Below, piece by piece: positions 9,368 to 18,705 of a stretch of DNA of 64,000 bases. The position numbers and the translations under genes were made by a program. The stretch comes from Synechococcus sp. SB0662_bin_14 (lineage in GTDB: Bacteria; Cyanobacteriota; Cyanobacteriia; PCC-6307; Cyanobiaceae): assembly GCA_009840445.1 (NCBI GenBank), contig VXNS01000038.1, positions 1 to 64,000 on the forward strand, read 5' to 3'. Under the pieces are notes generated by a model. It ran no database searches. It saw only the letters and a program-made list of their open reading frames with translations, and was not told the origin of the DNA. Within the stretch, counting starts at the first letter, position 1. Each line of letters starts with the position of its first letter.

Positions 9368-9441
9368 GGCTCGGTAGCTCAGCCGGTTAGAGCGTGGGAT
9401 TCATAACCCCAAGGTCGGGAGTTCAAGTCTCCCCCGAGCCA
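9368..9441 (+). tRNA. tRNA-Met (anticodon CAU)
   Basis: A complete 74-nt cloverleaf. The acceptor stem GGCTCGG pairs with CCGAGCC, the discriminator base is A, the D-arm is GCTC..GAGC, the anticodon loop ATTCATAAC gives CAU, and the T-arm contains GTTCAAGTC. CCA is not encoded; the next bases are CTT. The mismatch-free first acceptor pair argues for elongator Met rather than initiator, but tRNA-Ile with a modified CAU cannot be excluded by sequence alone. Confidence 0.9.
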
Positions 9442-9937
9442 CTTCCATACCACCGAACACCACGTCCCCTGGACGATAGAGGCCATGCAGTGGGCCTGGG
9501 TCCGGGGGGATGAGAAACCCAACCCTGGCCTCCCTCAAGTCCTGCTGGTGGGGCTGCGATTTCACCGTTGTGGTGGTGATACCCTGGGGTCAGGGCGGGG
9601 AGCCAAGCTCCTAGTTCTGCTCTGAGCCCCCTGCCGGAAGAGGAGTGAAGATTTGTAAATGTGGGTAGCCCTTATCACAAGGACGGTGTCAGCTTTGCGG
9701 GTCCGTCAAGACCCGTCCGGATGCGAGTATATGCCCTATGGGGTGGCAGAGCCATACCCAATTATCCACCTTCTACCTTCACCACTGACGTGCTCATGGC
9801 ACGGACATCCCATGGGCAAGGGTGTCTGTTTCCATCTACCACGTTCTCATGCTCATCCTTCATGGAAACTAGAAAATGAGACCAACTTAGGACTTGTTCC
9901 CTTGCTTTGGTATTATCCCATGTAAGTCCCTTCATCA
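9442..9937. other. Gene-poor stretch after the tRNA
   Basis: About 500 bases without a recognisable gene. Several short open frames overlap on both strands but none has a known motif, a plausible start signal or sustained codon structure. Composition is less GC-rich than the flanks. It joins a core gene and tRNA to a restriction-type nuclease gene, so it may be an old integration scar; no direct repeat of the tRNA 3' end was seen. Confidence 0.4.
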
Positions 9938-10939
9938 TCATTTTGCAAGATGCCACTTAGCTCCTCTGGCCTTGCCCTTCATACAGATTGTGTCACTGGC
10001 TTGCAACTGTTTGAGCATTGCTCTGATTTGTGGTCGCGTCTTGCCAGGCATAGCCTGCATAAGCTCACTGATGCTTGCGCCTTCTGATCCGCAGCCTCTA
10101 ATGTGCTGGAAGACAAACTGCACATCTGTTTCTTGCTGTGCTGTAACAATATCATTGGAATCCTTAGCTTCTGCGGCATCCTGTTCATCTGACTGGTGAT
10201 CATGTTCGTTAATCTCTACTGTTTTAATTGCCTTATCCAAGGTTTCATTAATGCGGTCAGCAATATAAGACTGGATGGCCTCGGCAACGATTAGGCGGAA
10301 GCTGTCCAGGATTTGAGCACGAATCCGCCTGGCAGAGTGAACCCGCTGGGCCATTTCCTTGACCAGCCAATCACTGGGCGCAGTCAATTCCTTACGAATT
10401 TCATCCTTGACACCTTTGATATATTTCAACTTTTCAGCAATGCCCAGTAGCTCGTCCAAGTTGAATTTGTGCTTGGTGACATGCTTTAACTGGCTCAGGG
10501 GCGCCTGACGAAGGTTGAGCAGATTGATCTCGGCAAAAGGCTTCTCATCCATCTTGTTGACCTCGTCCAGATCGGCGAAAAATTGAAAAACATGACCGTT
10601 GGTGAGAATGCCGATCCGTGCCTTGGTGGCATGAAAATACCGTTGCAACTGGCCACGCTCCGCCTCATCCAAGTTGGTTCGATATGCTTTGACTTCCACC
10701 AGAATCCTGGGCTGGTTGTTTTCCAGAATGGCGTAGTCAACCCGCTCGCCTCTCTTGATGAGGGGCAGATCAGCGGAAAACTCCGGCATCACTTCAGTCG
10801 TGTCGAAGATGTCGTAGCCCAAAGCACGGAGAAAAGGGGCCACCAAAGCCATCTTCGTGGCTTCCTCATTGGGGGGAGCCTGCCAGTTGGGGGCCTTTGT
10901 TTTTTTAGCCAGGGCCTCAAGCTGCTCGGTCCAATCCAT
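9938..10939 (-). CDS. HsdR N-terminal-type restriction endonuclease domain protein
   Basis: A 333-residue protein whose first half matches the type I restriction subunit R N-terminal nuclease domain: PFLRALGYDIFDTTEVMPEF, then VDYAIL and ILVEVKAY, giving the PD-(D/E)xK core residues Asp, Glu and Lys. No helicase motifs follow, so it is a stand-alone nuclease-like protein of the common 'type I restriction enzyme HsdR N-terminal domain' kind. The C-terminal part has a helical segment and a small helix-turn-helix-like end (GASISELMQAMPGKTRPQIRAMLKQL). No HsdM or HsdS is nearby. Soluble. Confidence 0.8.
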   Translation of the reverse strand: MDWTEQLEALAKKTKAPNWQAPPNEEATKMALVAPFLRALGYDIFDTTEVMPEFSADLPLIKRGERVDYAILENNQPRILVEVKAYRTNLDEAERGQLQRYFHATKARIGILTNGHVFQFFADLDEVNKMDEKPFAEINLLNLRQAPLSQLKHVTKHKFNLDELLGIAEKLKYIKGVKDEIRKELTAPSDWLVKEMAQRVHSARRIRAQILDSFRLIVAEAIQSYIADRINETLDKAIKTVEINEHDHQSDEQDAAEAKDSNDIVTAQQETDVQFVFQHIRGCGSEGASISELMQAMPGKTRPQIRAMLKQLQASDTICMKGKARGAKWHLAK

Positions 10940-11057
10940 TGGAGAATGTTTACTGGGGCTGATTTTGCCACAAAGCCAAGCCCCAGTGGGAGACAGGAGG
11001 GGGCCATCCCGGCCTGGACCATGATGGCCCCATGGTCAACCCTATCTCAAACCCGTC

Positions 11058-11309
11058 TCAGCGCATGTCAACGGCATTGAGGCGTTGACGGAAGGATCGG
11101 GACCGTTGTTTCTCCTGGCTTCGCCTTTGGCTTGAAGTGTTCCCCCGTGACGCTGCCGAGGCGTCTCTATCGGAGTCCGGAGCAGTTGTGGGGAGCCGTG
11201 GCGCCAAGTCGTCCTTGTTGTCCTTGCGCAGCTCGCCCCGAAGCTGATGAATCAAGCGCTGGTGGCTGGTGGTGGCAAATTTGCGCATGATGCCGGGGTC
11301 CCATCCCAT
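11058..11309 (-). CDS. Small basic conserved-looking protein
   Basis: An 83-residue basic protein beginning [19 protein letters not shown], then a hydrophilic low-complexity tail rich in Ser, Arg and Gln. The N-terminal 35 residues look like a real helical domain, and the tail looks disordered. The ATG at 11309 is chosen because the upstream extension to 11363 lacks protein-like character. Divergent from the peroxiredoxin gene. No family is recognised. Confidence 0.45.
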   Translation of the reverse strand: MGWDPGIMRKFATTSHQRLIHQLRGELRKDNKDDLAPRLPTTAPDSDRDASAASRGNTSSQRRSQEKQRSRSFRQRLNAVDMR

Positions 11310-11441
11310 GGGCAAGCGATCCGTGTTGACGTCCTCGCCACTATACCCCCCGCCCGGACCCACATGTTGCTAGGATTAGGAGCCACTGAGCAGGCCAGCG
11401 GCAGCATGCTGTGCTCAGGCCACCTTGACCCAATACCCACC

Positions 11442-12032
11442 ATGACCATCCGTGTTGGCCAGCAAGCCCCAGATTTTACGGCAACAGCCGTGTTTGACCA
11501 GGAGTTTCAGGAGGTCAAGCTATCCCAATACCGCGGCAAGTATGTGGTTCTCTTCTTTTATCCACTGGACTTCACCTTCGTTTGTCCCACAGAGATCACG
11601 GCATTCAGTGATCGTCACGAGGAGTTCAGTAGCAAGGACACGGAAGTTCTAGGTGTTTCCGTCGATAGTGAGTATTCTCACCTGGCCTGGTTGCAAACAG
11701 ATCGGGAAGCCGGTGGTCTTGGGGATATTGCCTATCCCCTGGTCTCTGATTTGAACAAGACCATTGCCAGGGACTACAACGTTTTGGACGAAGAAGCCGG
11801 TGTGGCCGTGCGGGGGCTGTTCATCATTGATCCGGATGGGGTGATCATGCACGCTACGGTCAACAATCTGCCGGTGGGCCGCAACGTGGACGAAACCTTG
11901 CGGGTGCTCCAGGCGTTCCAGTACATCCGCAGCCACCCGGATGAAGTGTGCCCCGCCGACTGGACACCCGGTGATCCCACCATGAACCCTGACCCGGTCA
12001 AGTCCAAAGAGTATTTCGCCGCCGTCAACTGA
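11442..12032 (+). CDS. Typical 2-Cys peroxiredoxin
   Basis: Thiol peroxidase that reduces H2O2 and organic hydroperoxides, recycled by thioredoxin or NTRC. From the ATG at 11442 it has 196 residues. Peroxidatic Cys48 sits in DFTFVCPTE, resolving Cys170 in DEVCPADW. It carries a GGLG motif (residues 91-94) and a C-terminal YF (191-192), the pair that in other 2-Cys enzymes makes them sensitive to over-oxidation, as known for cyanobacterial 2-Cys Prx. The longer upstream frame is not conserved-looking. Its 3' end overlaps convergent purQ by 8 bases. Confidence 0.95.
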   Translation: MTIRVGQQAPDFTATAVFDQEFQEVKLSQYRGKYVVLFFYPLDFTFVCPTEITAFSDRHEEFSSKDTEVLGVSVDSEYSHLAWLQTDREAGGLGDIAYPLVSDLNKTIARDYNVLDEEAGVAVRGLFIIDPDGVIMHATVNNLPVGRNVDETLRVLQAFQYIRSHPDEVCPADWTPGDPTMNPDPVKSKEYFAAVN

Positions 12033-12693
12033 GACCCATCCAGTCCGCCAGGCCCTGGAACAGGACCTGTCCGTCCGTGCCGCCTGTGGCCTGGTCACAG
12101 GCTCGCTCCGGGTGGGGCATGAGCCCCAAAACATTGCCCGCCTCGTTGCTCACACCGGCAATCCGGTCAACAGAGCCATTGGGGTTGTCCAGGTAGCGCA
12201 GGGCAACCTGGTCGTTGTCCTCCAACTGGCGTAGGCCGGGAGGATCGATGTGGTAACACCCTTCCCCATGGGCAATGGGCAAGGTGAGAGACTCCCCCTG
12301 GGCAAAGTGGCGCAGCCAGGGACAGCGGCTGCTGGCAACCTGCAACCGCTGATTCCGGCAAATGAAGTGAAGGCCTCTGTTGCGGAGAAGACCTCCAGGC
12401 AGCAACCCCGCTTCCGTCAACACCTGGAAGCCGTTGCAGATGCCCAGCACCGGCCCGCCCCTGGCCGCGAAGTCCGCCACGGCCCTTAACAGCGGCGCGG
12501 AACTGGCAATGGCCCCGCAGCGCAGGTAATCCCCGTAACTGAAGCCGCCGGGCAGGATCAGGGCGTCCAGCTTGGGCAACGTGGCGTCCTGATGCCACAG
12601 GAAAGTGACGCGCCAGCCCAGGCAACCCGCCAAGGCCCAGCCCACGTCCCGGTCACAATTGGCGCCGGGGAACACCGCCACACCAACGTGCAT
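12025..12693 (-). CDS. purQ: FGAM synthase glutaminase subunit PurQ
   Basis: Glutamine amidotransferase subunit of phosphoribosylformylglycinamidine synthase; supplies ammonia to PurL in step four of purine synthesis, in complex with PurS. The class I amidotransferase core shows [13 protein letters not shown], nucleophile Cys86 in LGICNGFQ and the His/Glu pair in MPHPERA. The ATG at 12693 is preferred; an ATG 6 codons upstream would overlap purS. It follows purS after one base. purL is not in the window. Confidence 0.95.
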   Translation of the reverse strand: MHVGVAVFPGANCDRDVGWALAGCLGWRVTFLWHQDATLPKLDALILPGGFSYGDYLRCGAIASSAPLLRAVADFAARGGPVLGICNGFQVLTEAGLLPGGLLRNRGLHFICRNQRLQVASSRCPWLRHFAQGESLTLPIAHGEGCYHIDPPGLRQLEDNDQVALRYLDNPNGSVDRIAGVSNEAGNVLGLMPHPERACDQATGGTDGQVLFQGLADWMGLS

Positions 12694-12694
12694 C

Positions 12695-12955
12695 TCAACC
12701 CTCCTGGTCATGGAGTTCCAGACTCCAGGTTTCCATCACGGGATTGGCCAGCAAGTTGGCGCTGAGGGACTCCAGTTGTTGCCGGGCGGTTGCCGCGTCA
12801 GGAGCTTCCAGCCGGATCTCGACGGCCTTGCCGATGCGGATGGATTGGATGGCGCCATGGCCCAGCCGTTGGGCAGCCGCACAGACCGCGTCCCCGGCGG
12901 GATCCAGCACGGATGCTCGCAGACCCACCCGGACGGTGGCATGGAAGTGGGGCAT
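12695..12955 (-). CDS. purS: FGAM synthase subunit PurS
   Basis: Small 86-residue structural subunit that bridges PurQ and PurL. Recognised by length, by the phrase [22 protein letters not shown] cut as VxxxRxGKxxE-like, by the [14 protein letters not shown] end and by its position right before purQ. The pair form a minimal operon with a one-base gap, implying coupled translation. Confidence 0.92.
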   Translation of the reverse strand: MPHFHATVRVGLRASVLDPAGDAVCAAAQRLGHGAIQSIRIGKAVEIRLEAPDAATARQQLESLSANLLANPVMETWSLELHDQEG

Positions 12956-12983
12956 GGCGACAGGTGTTGTTGGGGGCCTGTCT

Positions 12984-14084
12984 TCAGGATGGCAGACGCA
13001 GGTCCGCCAAGGCGGTACGCAGGGGCGCAGGATCCACCGACAAGCCGATGAGCACCATGGTCAAGCCCCCATGGTGGTCGGATCTGGCCTGGTACCAGGT
13101 CTCAAGGCGGGGTCCTACGGCCTGGATCGTCAGCGGCAGGGACTTACCGGCAATGGCGGCATGGCCCTTGGCCCGCAGCAGGCCCATGGCCGTGAACTGT
13201 TGCCGCAATAGCGCCTCAAGGGCCTGGCGCTCCCAGACCCCCTCCAGCTTCACCACGGCGCTGGTGACCGGCGCGTGGTGATGGTCATGGTGGTCGCCAC
13301 CATGGTGGTCGCCATGGCCAGCAGGGTGGTGCGGGCCTGTCCGGCTCGGATCGTCCTCCGCGCCACGCTCCAGACCCAACAACACCTCGGAGGGCACAAC
13401 ACCGTGGTGACTGGGCAGCACCGGCACCCCCGGACGCATGTGGGGATGGATGCGCGCTTGAACAGCGGCCATCTCGTCAGCGGAAAGCTTGTCGGCGCGG
13501 CTCACCAGCACCACGTCCGCACTGCGCAATTGATCCGCCAACAAGGTCTCCAAACTGGTGAGATGCTCCAGTTCCGGATCGGCCTGGCGCTGCCGCTCCA
13601 CCGCTGCGGCATCCCCCACCACGCTGCCTGCGGCCAGGGCCTCCCCATCCACCATGGTTACCACGCTATCCACCGTGACGGCCGTGCGAATCTCCGGCCA
13701 GCGAAACGCCTCCAGCAGTGGTTGGGGCAGAGCCAGGCCGCTGGTTTCAATGACGATGCCGTCCAAGCTCCGACGCCGCTCCAGCAACTCCAGCATCACC
13801 GGCAGGAACTCCTCCTGCACAGTGCAGCAGAGGCAGCCGTTGGCCAACTCCACCACGGTGGGGCGCTGGGGACCGGGACGGCTGGCGGTGCTGGCGGGTT
13901 CCGCATCACAGATGCCGCAATCCGCCAGGGCGGCGCCATCCAGGCCCACGTCGCCAAACTCGTTGACCAGCACCGCCAGACGACGGTCCTGTTGGGTAAG
14001 CGCATGGCGGAGGACAGTGGTTTTCCCGGCGCCCAGGAAGCCGGTGACGATGGTGACAGGGAGCTTGGTGCCAGTCATGGCCAA
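12984..14084 (-). CDS. CobW/COG0523 family metal-chaperone GTPase
   Basis: G3E-family GTPase related to CobW, HypB and UreG, which delivers or senses metals such as Zn, Co or Ni. Walker A GFLGAGKTT is at residues 15-23, the metal motif CLCC at 84-87, ETSG at 113-116 and a VSRADKL guanine-binding motif near 194-200. A histidine/aspartate-rich loop at 251-270 (12 His in 20 residues) precedes the CobW C-terminal domain. It lies 24 bases downstream of a HupE/UreJ transporter gene, so import and delivery of Ni or Co are probably linked. Which metal cannot be told. Confidence 0.88.
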   Translation of the reverse strand: MAMTGTKLPVTIVTGFLGAGKTTVLRHALTQQDRRLAVLVNEFGDVGLDGAALADCGICDAEPASTASRPGPQRPTVVELANGCLCCTVQEEFLPVMLELLERRRSLDGIVIETSGLALPQPLLEAFRWPEIRTAVTVDSVVTMVDGEALAAGSVVGDAAAVERQRQADPELEHLTSLETLLADQLRSADVVLVSRADKLSADEMAAVQARIHPHMRPGVPVLPSHHGVVPSEVLLGLERGAEDDPSRTGPHHPAGHGDHHGGDHHDHHHAPVTSAVVKLEGVWERQALEALLRQQFTAMGLLRAKGHAAIAGKSLPLTIQAVGPRLETWYQARSDHHGGLTMVLIGLSVDPAPLRTALADLRLPS

Positions 14085-14108
14085 ATTGGGTTTGCAAGGG
14101 GAAGGGGC

Positions 14109-14735
14109 TTAACCCCACAAGCCTTCAATGGTCCAGATCACCCCCAGGACCACCAGCAGGATTGTGGTGGCCATGCGGAGCCTCTGCAACAGCGCCAGGC
14201 TGCCCCTGGCTCGGGCCAGCAGAGAAGTTGCCACCAGCAGCAAGGCCCCCTGGGAGAGGAACAACCCCAATCCGTAGGCCACCAGTGGCGTTGGCTCAGC
14301 CCCGATCATGGGCTCCCCCAACAGGAATCCGTGAACTCCCATCAGGGGCAAGAGGACCCAGGCCGGCAGCCAGCCCCCATGGATCAGACCCGCTGCCACC
14401 AGGCTCAAGCTGACGACAAGCTCCAACGCCAGACCCAGTCCGGGTTCCGGTGTGGCGCCCACCAGAACCGCCAACCCACTGCCCGCCAGCCCACTGACCA
14501 GGAGGGGCAGCGCCCACCGGCGTGTGGTGAGGGCAGTGATCACGACAATGGCCAGCAGGAAAACCAGATGGTCGGTTCCCAGAAGAGGATGACCCAGCCC
14601 GCTCACCAGGCCCTGAACCAGGCTGAAGTCCTGGGGCTCCACACCCTCGAAGGGGTGGTGGGTCCAGCCGGGAGTCGCCGCGAGCACGACACCCACCACA
14701 ACCAGGAGCAAGACGCGGGACAAACGAGACATCAT
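14109..14735 (-). CDS. HupE/UreJ-type metal transporter
   Basis: A 208-residue membrane protein with an N-terminal signal-like helix (MMSRLSRVLLLVVVGVVLAA), then HHPFEG and the family signature GHPLLGTDHLVFLLA, and about six further helices including AAGLIHGGWLPAWVLLP. Family members import Ni or Co and in cyanobacteria often sit with cobalamin-related genes. Here it is directly upstream of the CobW GTPase and about 4 kb from urease gene ureD; nickel for urease or cobalt for B12 are both possible. No cobalamin riboswitch fits in the 54 bases upstream. Confidence 0.85.
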   Translation of the reverse strand: MMSRLSRVLLLVVVGVVLAATPGWTHHPFEGVEPQDFSLVQGLVSGLGHPLLGTDHLVFLLAIVVITALTTRRWALPLLVSGLAGSGLAVLVGATPEPGLGLALELVVSLSLVAAGLIHGGWLPAWVLLPLMGVHGFLLGEPMIGAEPTPLVAYGLGLFLSQGALLLVATSLLARARGSLALLQRLRMATTILLVVLGVIWTIEGLWG

Positions 14736-14789
14736 CCAAAACTTCGAGAGAGAAAAACACCACCGGCTGGTGCTCCGGGGTGATGGGAG

Positions 14790-15299
14790 TCAGCCATTGG
14801 GTTGGGGGCAGTTGAGGCTAGCCCGTGTATCCCGATCCGTGATGCTGTTGTGACCGTCAGCCCGTTGGCAGAGTTGCGGCAACTGGCTCCGATCCACCAC
14901 AGCGTCTGTGAAATCAGCCCCGCTGATCCGCGCATCCGTAAAGCTGCTTTGCATGAACAACCCGTCTTCCAACACGGCATTTCGCAAATCGGCGCCGTTG
15001 AACCGGCTGGCAAAAGCCACCACGTCACGGAGAACGGCGTCCCGCAGATCCGCGCCGCTCAGGTCGGAGGTGTTGAACACCGCACCGGTGAGGTCACTGG
15101 CGGAAAGATCCACCTTGGCCAGGTTGGCCTTGATGTATTCCGCCCCCTGCAGTTGGCGTCCATGCATGTCCGAACTGATGGCCGCATTGGCGCCGGCGCC
15201 GCGCAACTCCGGCGCCGTGATCGCCAATGCCGGAGCAGGGGGCAAGAGGATCAGCAGCACGGCCGTCGCCAATCCCAGCAGGCGCCCCAGGTGAACCAT
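14790..15299 (-). CDS. Secreted pentapeptide-repeat protein
   Basis: 169 residues with a signal peptide (LGLATAVLLILLPPAPALA) and a right-handed quadrilateral helix made of pentapeptides such as ANLAK VDLSA SDLTG AVFNT SDLSG ADLRD AVLRD. Two cysteines lie in the C-terminal cap (QLCQRAD and LNCPQ), suggesting a disulfide. Similar lumenal pentapeptide proteins are common in cyanobacteria, with no firm biochemical role. It probably shares transcription with hupE downstream. Confidence 0.85.
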   Translation of the reverse strand: MVHLGRLLGLATAVLLILLPPAPALAITAPELRGAGANAAISSDMHGRQLQGAEYIKANLAKVDLSASDLTGAVFNTSDLSGADLRDAVLRDVVAFASRFNGADLRNAVLEDGLFMQSSFTDARISGADFTDAVVDRSQLPQLCQRADGHNSITDRDTRASLNCPQPNG

Positions 15300-15367
15300 C
15301 GTCTTCCCCTCGTGTCCAAGTACTCTGGCAAGGGCAGACTAGCGAACCCCTTGGAGAGGATTGCCCC

Positions 15368-16051
15368 ATGGCGCTGACACTGCGGGTTGTGGTGCCTCCT
15401 CATCCCCTCATTGCCCATTGGCTCACCGTGGCCAGGGATGCCCGGACACCAGCTCCCCTGTTCAGAACCGCGCTGCAGGAGTTGGGGCGTTGGCTGAGCT
15501 ACGAGGCCCTGCGGGACTGGCTGCCTCACCACGCCATGACGGTCACCACACCGCTGGGGCAAACCACGGGCCACGTGGTGGATCAGGCGGTGGATTTGGC
15601 CGTGGTGCCCGTTCTGCGGGCTGGTTTGGGACTCTGGGACGGCGCCCAGGCGGTGCTGCCCCACGCCCGGGTTTGGCACGTGGGGCTTCGTCGTGGTCAG
15701 GAGGCGGAGACGGTGCAGTGGTATTACAACGGCTTGCCGGACGCCGTTGGCCAGAAGACCGGGGTGCTGGTGCTTGACCCCATCCTGGCCAGGGGCGCCA
15801 CCATGCTGGCCGTGCTGGAGCGCTTGAAAGCCATGGGCGTGGAAGGCAAACGGCTACGGGTGATTACAGCGCTCTGCTCTGCACCAGGCCTGCAGCAGAT
15901 TGGGTCCGCTTTCCCCGATCTGGTGATCACCACCGCCTGCATCGACCCGGAGCTGGATCCAGCGGGGTTCATTGTGCCGGGTCTGGGGGATGCGGGCGAC
16001 CGCCTGTTTGGCACTGGCGACCGGGGTTGCTTCAATAATGACAATACCTGA
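15368..16051 (+). CDS. upp: Uracil phosphoribosyltransferase (divergent)
   Basis: Salvage enzyme making UMP from uracil and PRPP. The ATG at 15368 gives 227 residues; the longer upstream frame runs through the antisense of the pentapeptide gene. The PRPP loop reads DPILARGATM, where classic enzymes have DPMLATGGT, and the uracil-binding end reads PGLGDAGDRLFGT. The early part (SYEALRDWLP, VPVLRAGLGLWDGA) fits the family. The altered loop and the missing KRDE-like stretch make activity less certain. Confidence 0.82.
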   Translation: MALTLRVVVPPHPLIAHWLTVARDARTPAPLFRTALQELGRWLSYEALRDWLPHHAMTVTTPLGQTTGHVVDQAVDLAVVPVLRAGLGLWDGAQAVLPHARVWHVGLRRGQEAETVQWYYNGLPDAVGQKTGVLVLDPILARGATMLAVLERLKAMGVEGKRLRVITALCSAPGLQQIGSAFPDLVITTACIDPELDPAGFIVPGLGDAGDRLFGTGDRGCFNNDNT

Positions 16052-16072
16052 CAGGGAATCCGGGGCAACACC

Positions 16073-16378
16073 ATGACGGATCGACCGGCAAGCGGCACCA
16101 TCTTCACGGCCATGGTCTATGGAGCCGTTCTGGGTGGAGTGGCCATGGCCTGGCTGCTGCTGGCCCCAAGGCAGCGTGACCACTTGGCGAGTCGTCAACG
16201 GCGCATGCTCCATATGCCGCGCATGACCGGTGACGACAACTACGACTACGAAGAAGAGGAGAACACTGTCGCCCATGGGAAGGCTCTGCCCAAACCCCTG
16301 GAGGACCGCATGAGCCAGATCCAGGCCTCCATTGAAGACGTGCGGCGCCAACTGGAGGCCATGGGCAACGATGGGTGA
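16073..16378 (+). CDS. Small membrane-anchored hypothetical protein
   Basis: 101 residues: one N-terminal transmembrane helix ([22 protein letters not shown]), an acidic middle (YDYEEEEN) and a C-terminal helix likely to form a coiled coil ([18 protein letters not shown]). It lies 21 bases after upp and 28 bases before ilvD in the same direction, so the three may be one transcript. No family recognised. Confidence 0.65.
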   Translation: MTDRPASGTIFTAMVYGAVLGGVAMAWLLLAPRQRDHLASRQRRMLHMPRMTGDDNYDYEEEENTVAHGKALPKPLEDRMSQIQASIEDVRRQLEAMGNDG

Positions 16379-16406
16379 GGGGTTTCCCATCCGTGCTCCA
16401 TCCGAC

Positions 16407-18116
16407 ATGACCACCACAACCGCCACTGCTCCCCCGGCCATGCGTCGTTCCGCGGCCATCACCCAAGGGGTGCGCCGCACACCCAACCGCGCCATGCTCC
16501 GCGCCGTGGGGTTTGGCGACGACGACTTCAACAAACCCATTGTGGGCATTGCCAACGGCTACAGCACCATCACCCCCTGCAACATCGGCCTCAACGACCT
16601 GGCCCGGCGTGCGGAGGCCAGCCTGCACGAGGCCGGGGGGATGCCCCAGGTGTTTGGCACCATCACGGTGAGTGACGGCATCTCCATGGGAACCGACGGG
16701 ATGCGCTACTCCCTGGTGTCACGGGAGGTAATTGCCGACAGCATCGAGACCGCCTGCAACGGACAATGCATGGACGGTCTCCTGGCCATTGGCGGCTGTG
16801 ACAAGAACATGCCCGGCGCCATGATCGCCATGGCCCGCCTCAACATTCCCGCGGTCTTTGTGTATGGGGGAACCATCAAGCCAGGCCATCACGCCGGCGA
16901 GGATCTGACAGTGGTCAGCGCCTTTGAGGCGGTGGGTCGGCATGCAGCGGGCCGCATCACGGATGCGGAGTTGCTGGCTGTGGAAAGAAAAGCCTGCCCC
17001 GGCGCCGGCAGTTGCGGGGGCATGTTCACCGCCAACACCATGGCCGCCGCCTTTGAGGCCATGGGCATGAGTTTGCCCTTCAGCAGCACCATGGCGGCGG
17101 AAGACTTCGAGAAATCGGACAGCACTGCCGCCTCGGCCGAGGTGTTGATGCAGGCTGTCGCCCGACAGATCAAGGCCCGGGACCTGATGACCCGTCAGGC
17201 CTTCGAGAACGCCATTCGCGTGGTCATGGCCGTGGGGGGCTCCACCAATGCCGTGCTCCACCTGCTGGCTGCCGCCCACGCCGCCGCCGTCCCCCTCACC
17301 CTGGAGGACTTCGAAGCCTTGCGGGCGGATACCCCCGTGCTCTGTGATCTCAAGCCCAGCGGCCGCTACGTGACGGTGGATCTGCACCGGGCCGGCGGCA
17401 TCCCCCAGGTGATGAAAATGCTCTTGGCAGAGGGGTTGCTCCATGGGGATTGCCCCACCGTTTCCGGTCACACCATTGCAGAGACCCTCAAGCCCATTCC
17501 CCCCCAGCCGAATCCCGGGCAGGAGGTGATCCGGCCCATCCATGCCCCTCTCTACTCCACAGGCCACCTGGCGGTGTTGCGGGGCAATCTGGCGGAAGAA
17601 GGCGGCGTGGCCAAGATCAGCGGCGTCAAGCATCCTGTCATCACCGGCCCTGCCAAGGTCTATGGCAGCGAGGAGGAGTGCCTGGAAGCCATCCTCGGTG
17701 GCGCGATCCAGGCTGGGGACGTGGTGGTGATCCGCTATGAGGGTCCCAAGGGGGGGCCTGGAATGCGGGAAATGCTGGCGCCCACGGCCGCCATCATCGG
17801 CGCCGGCCTCGGAGACAAGGTGGGACTCATCACCGATGGGCGTTTTAGCGGGGGCACCTTCGGGATGGTGGTGGGCCATGTGGCGCCGGAAGCGGCCGTG
17901 GGGGGCACCATTGCCCTGGTGAAAGCGGGGGACACCATCACCATTGACGCCCCCCGCCGGCTGTTGCAACTGAACGTCTCCGACGCGGAACTGGCTCAAC
18001 GCCGGGCAGACTGGACTCCGCCGGTGCCCCGTTTCCGTCGGGGGGTTCTGGGCAAGTACACCCGTTTGGTGAGCAGCAGCAGCCGTGGTGCGGTCACTGA
18101 TGCGGATCTCACTTGA
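16407..18116 (+). CDS. ilvD: Dihydroxy-acid dehydratase
   Basis: Penultimate enzyme of isoleucine/valine synthesis, an Fe-S dehydratase. From ATG 16407 it has 569 residues; ATG 16440 ([10 protein letters not shown]) is an equally good start by homology. Cluster cysteines Cys58 (TPCNIG), Cys131 (GGCDKNMPG) and Cys203 ([16 protein letters not shown]) are present, as is the C-terminal DGRFSGGT motif. It ends 8 bases into the convergent CIA30 gene. Nothing odd is visible. Confidence 0.96.
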   Translation: MTTTTATAPPAMRRSAAITQGVRRTPNRAMLRAVGFGDDDFNKPIVGIANGYSTITPCNIGLNDLARRAEASLHEAGGMPQVFGTITVSDGISMGTDGMRYSLVSREVIADSIETACNGQCMDGLLAIGGCDKNMPGAMIAMARLNIPAVFVYGGTIKPGHHAGEDLTVVSAFEAVGRHAAGRITDAELLAVERKACPGAGSCGGMFTANTMAAAFEAMGMSLPFSSTMAAEDFEKSDSTAASAEVLMQAVARQIKARDLMTRQAFENAIRVVMAVGGSTNAVLHLLAAAHAAAVPLTLEDFEALRADTPVLCDLKPSGRYVTVDLHRAGGIPQVMKMLLAEGLLHGDCPTVSGHTIAETLKPIPPQPNPGQEVIRPIHAPLYSTGHLAVLRGNLAEEGGVAKISGVKHPVITGPAKVYGSEEECLEAILGGAIQAGDVVVIRYEGPKGGPGMREMLAPTAAIIGAGLGDKVGLITDGRFSGGTFGMVVGHVAPEAAVGGTIALVKAGDTITIDAPRRLLQLNVSDAELAQRRADWTPPVPRFRRGVLGKYTRLVSSSSRGAVTDADLT

Positions 18117-18657
18117 TCGCCTCGATGGTATGGAGGACAAAGCGCAGAGGGCCGGCTCGAAAACCGGGATTCTCCCCACCGCTGTCGTTAAAACGGGAAT
18201 GGAGCAACTGGAAGCGGCTCACCCGCTGCGCATCAAAGCCGATGGGCATGGCCACCGGCTTGGCGCGCACCACCGGCCGCAGCGCCGTGAACGGCACCAC
18301 CACCGCACTGGCGCCGTCGGCAACCGTGTCAAACTCGCTCACCCACCGCAGGCCGCCGGGGATCAGGGCGCTGGCGCGACTCACCGGATCGTTACAGGTG
18401 AGGCCCAGCTTGTAGCGGCGCCCGCCCCCGCTCACCGTCAGGCGCAGTGCAGAGAAGGTGCGCAGATCCAGGGGGGGAGACAACACGGGAGAACGGCAAC
18501 TGATAAAGCCGCCCCCCTGCCGCACCAACTGGGCCGTGAACTCCAGTCCCCAGCTTCCGCAGTGGCAGTGGCCCTGGCTTCGACCCCCCATGATGGTGTC
18601 GTTGAGGGCCTGCCACCCCACGAAGCCGTCACCACGGAACAGAGTTGTTGTGTGCAT
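18109..18657 (-). CDS. CIA30 family protein
   Basis: 182 residues with the CIA30/NDUFAF1 hallmark near the N-terminus, [15 protein letters not shown], and a jelly-roll-like body ([20 protein letters not shown]). In eukaryotes the family assembles complex I; cyanobacterial members are unassigned, with NDH-1 assembly one possibility. The ATG at 18657 is chosen because similarity starts there; a longer frame runs to 18729 and would overlap ureD. Divergent from ureD with 48 bases between starts. Confidence 0.85.
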   Translation of the reverse strand: MHTTTLFRGDGFVGWQALNDTIMGGRSQGHCHCGSWGLEFTAQLVRQGGGFISCRSPVLSPPLDLRTFSALRLTVSGGGRRYKLGLTCNDPVSRASALIPGGLRWVSEFDTVADGASAVVVPFTALRPVVRAKPVAMPIGFDAQRVSRFQLLHSRFNDSGGENPGFRAGPLRFVLHTIEAIK

Positions 18658-18705
18658 TGGTGAGGTGGTAGCGCTGTTGTTTATGGTGATCGCTATTGCT
18701 ACAGG

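Noticed and set aside
13275-14783. 502-codon plus-strand frame opposite the CobW GTPase and HupE genes
   Set aside because: Both minus-strand genes carry clear motifs; the plus frame is Gln/Pro/His-rich low-complexity shadow.
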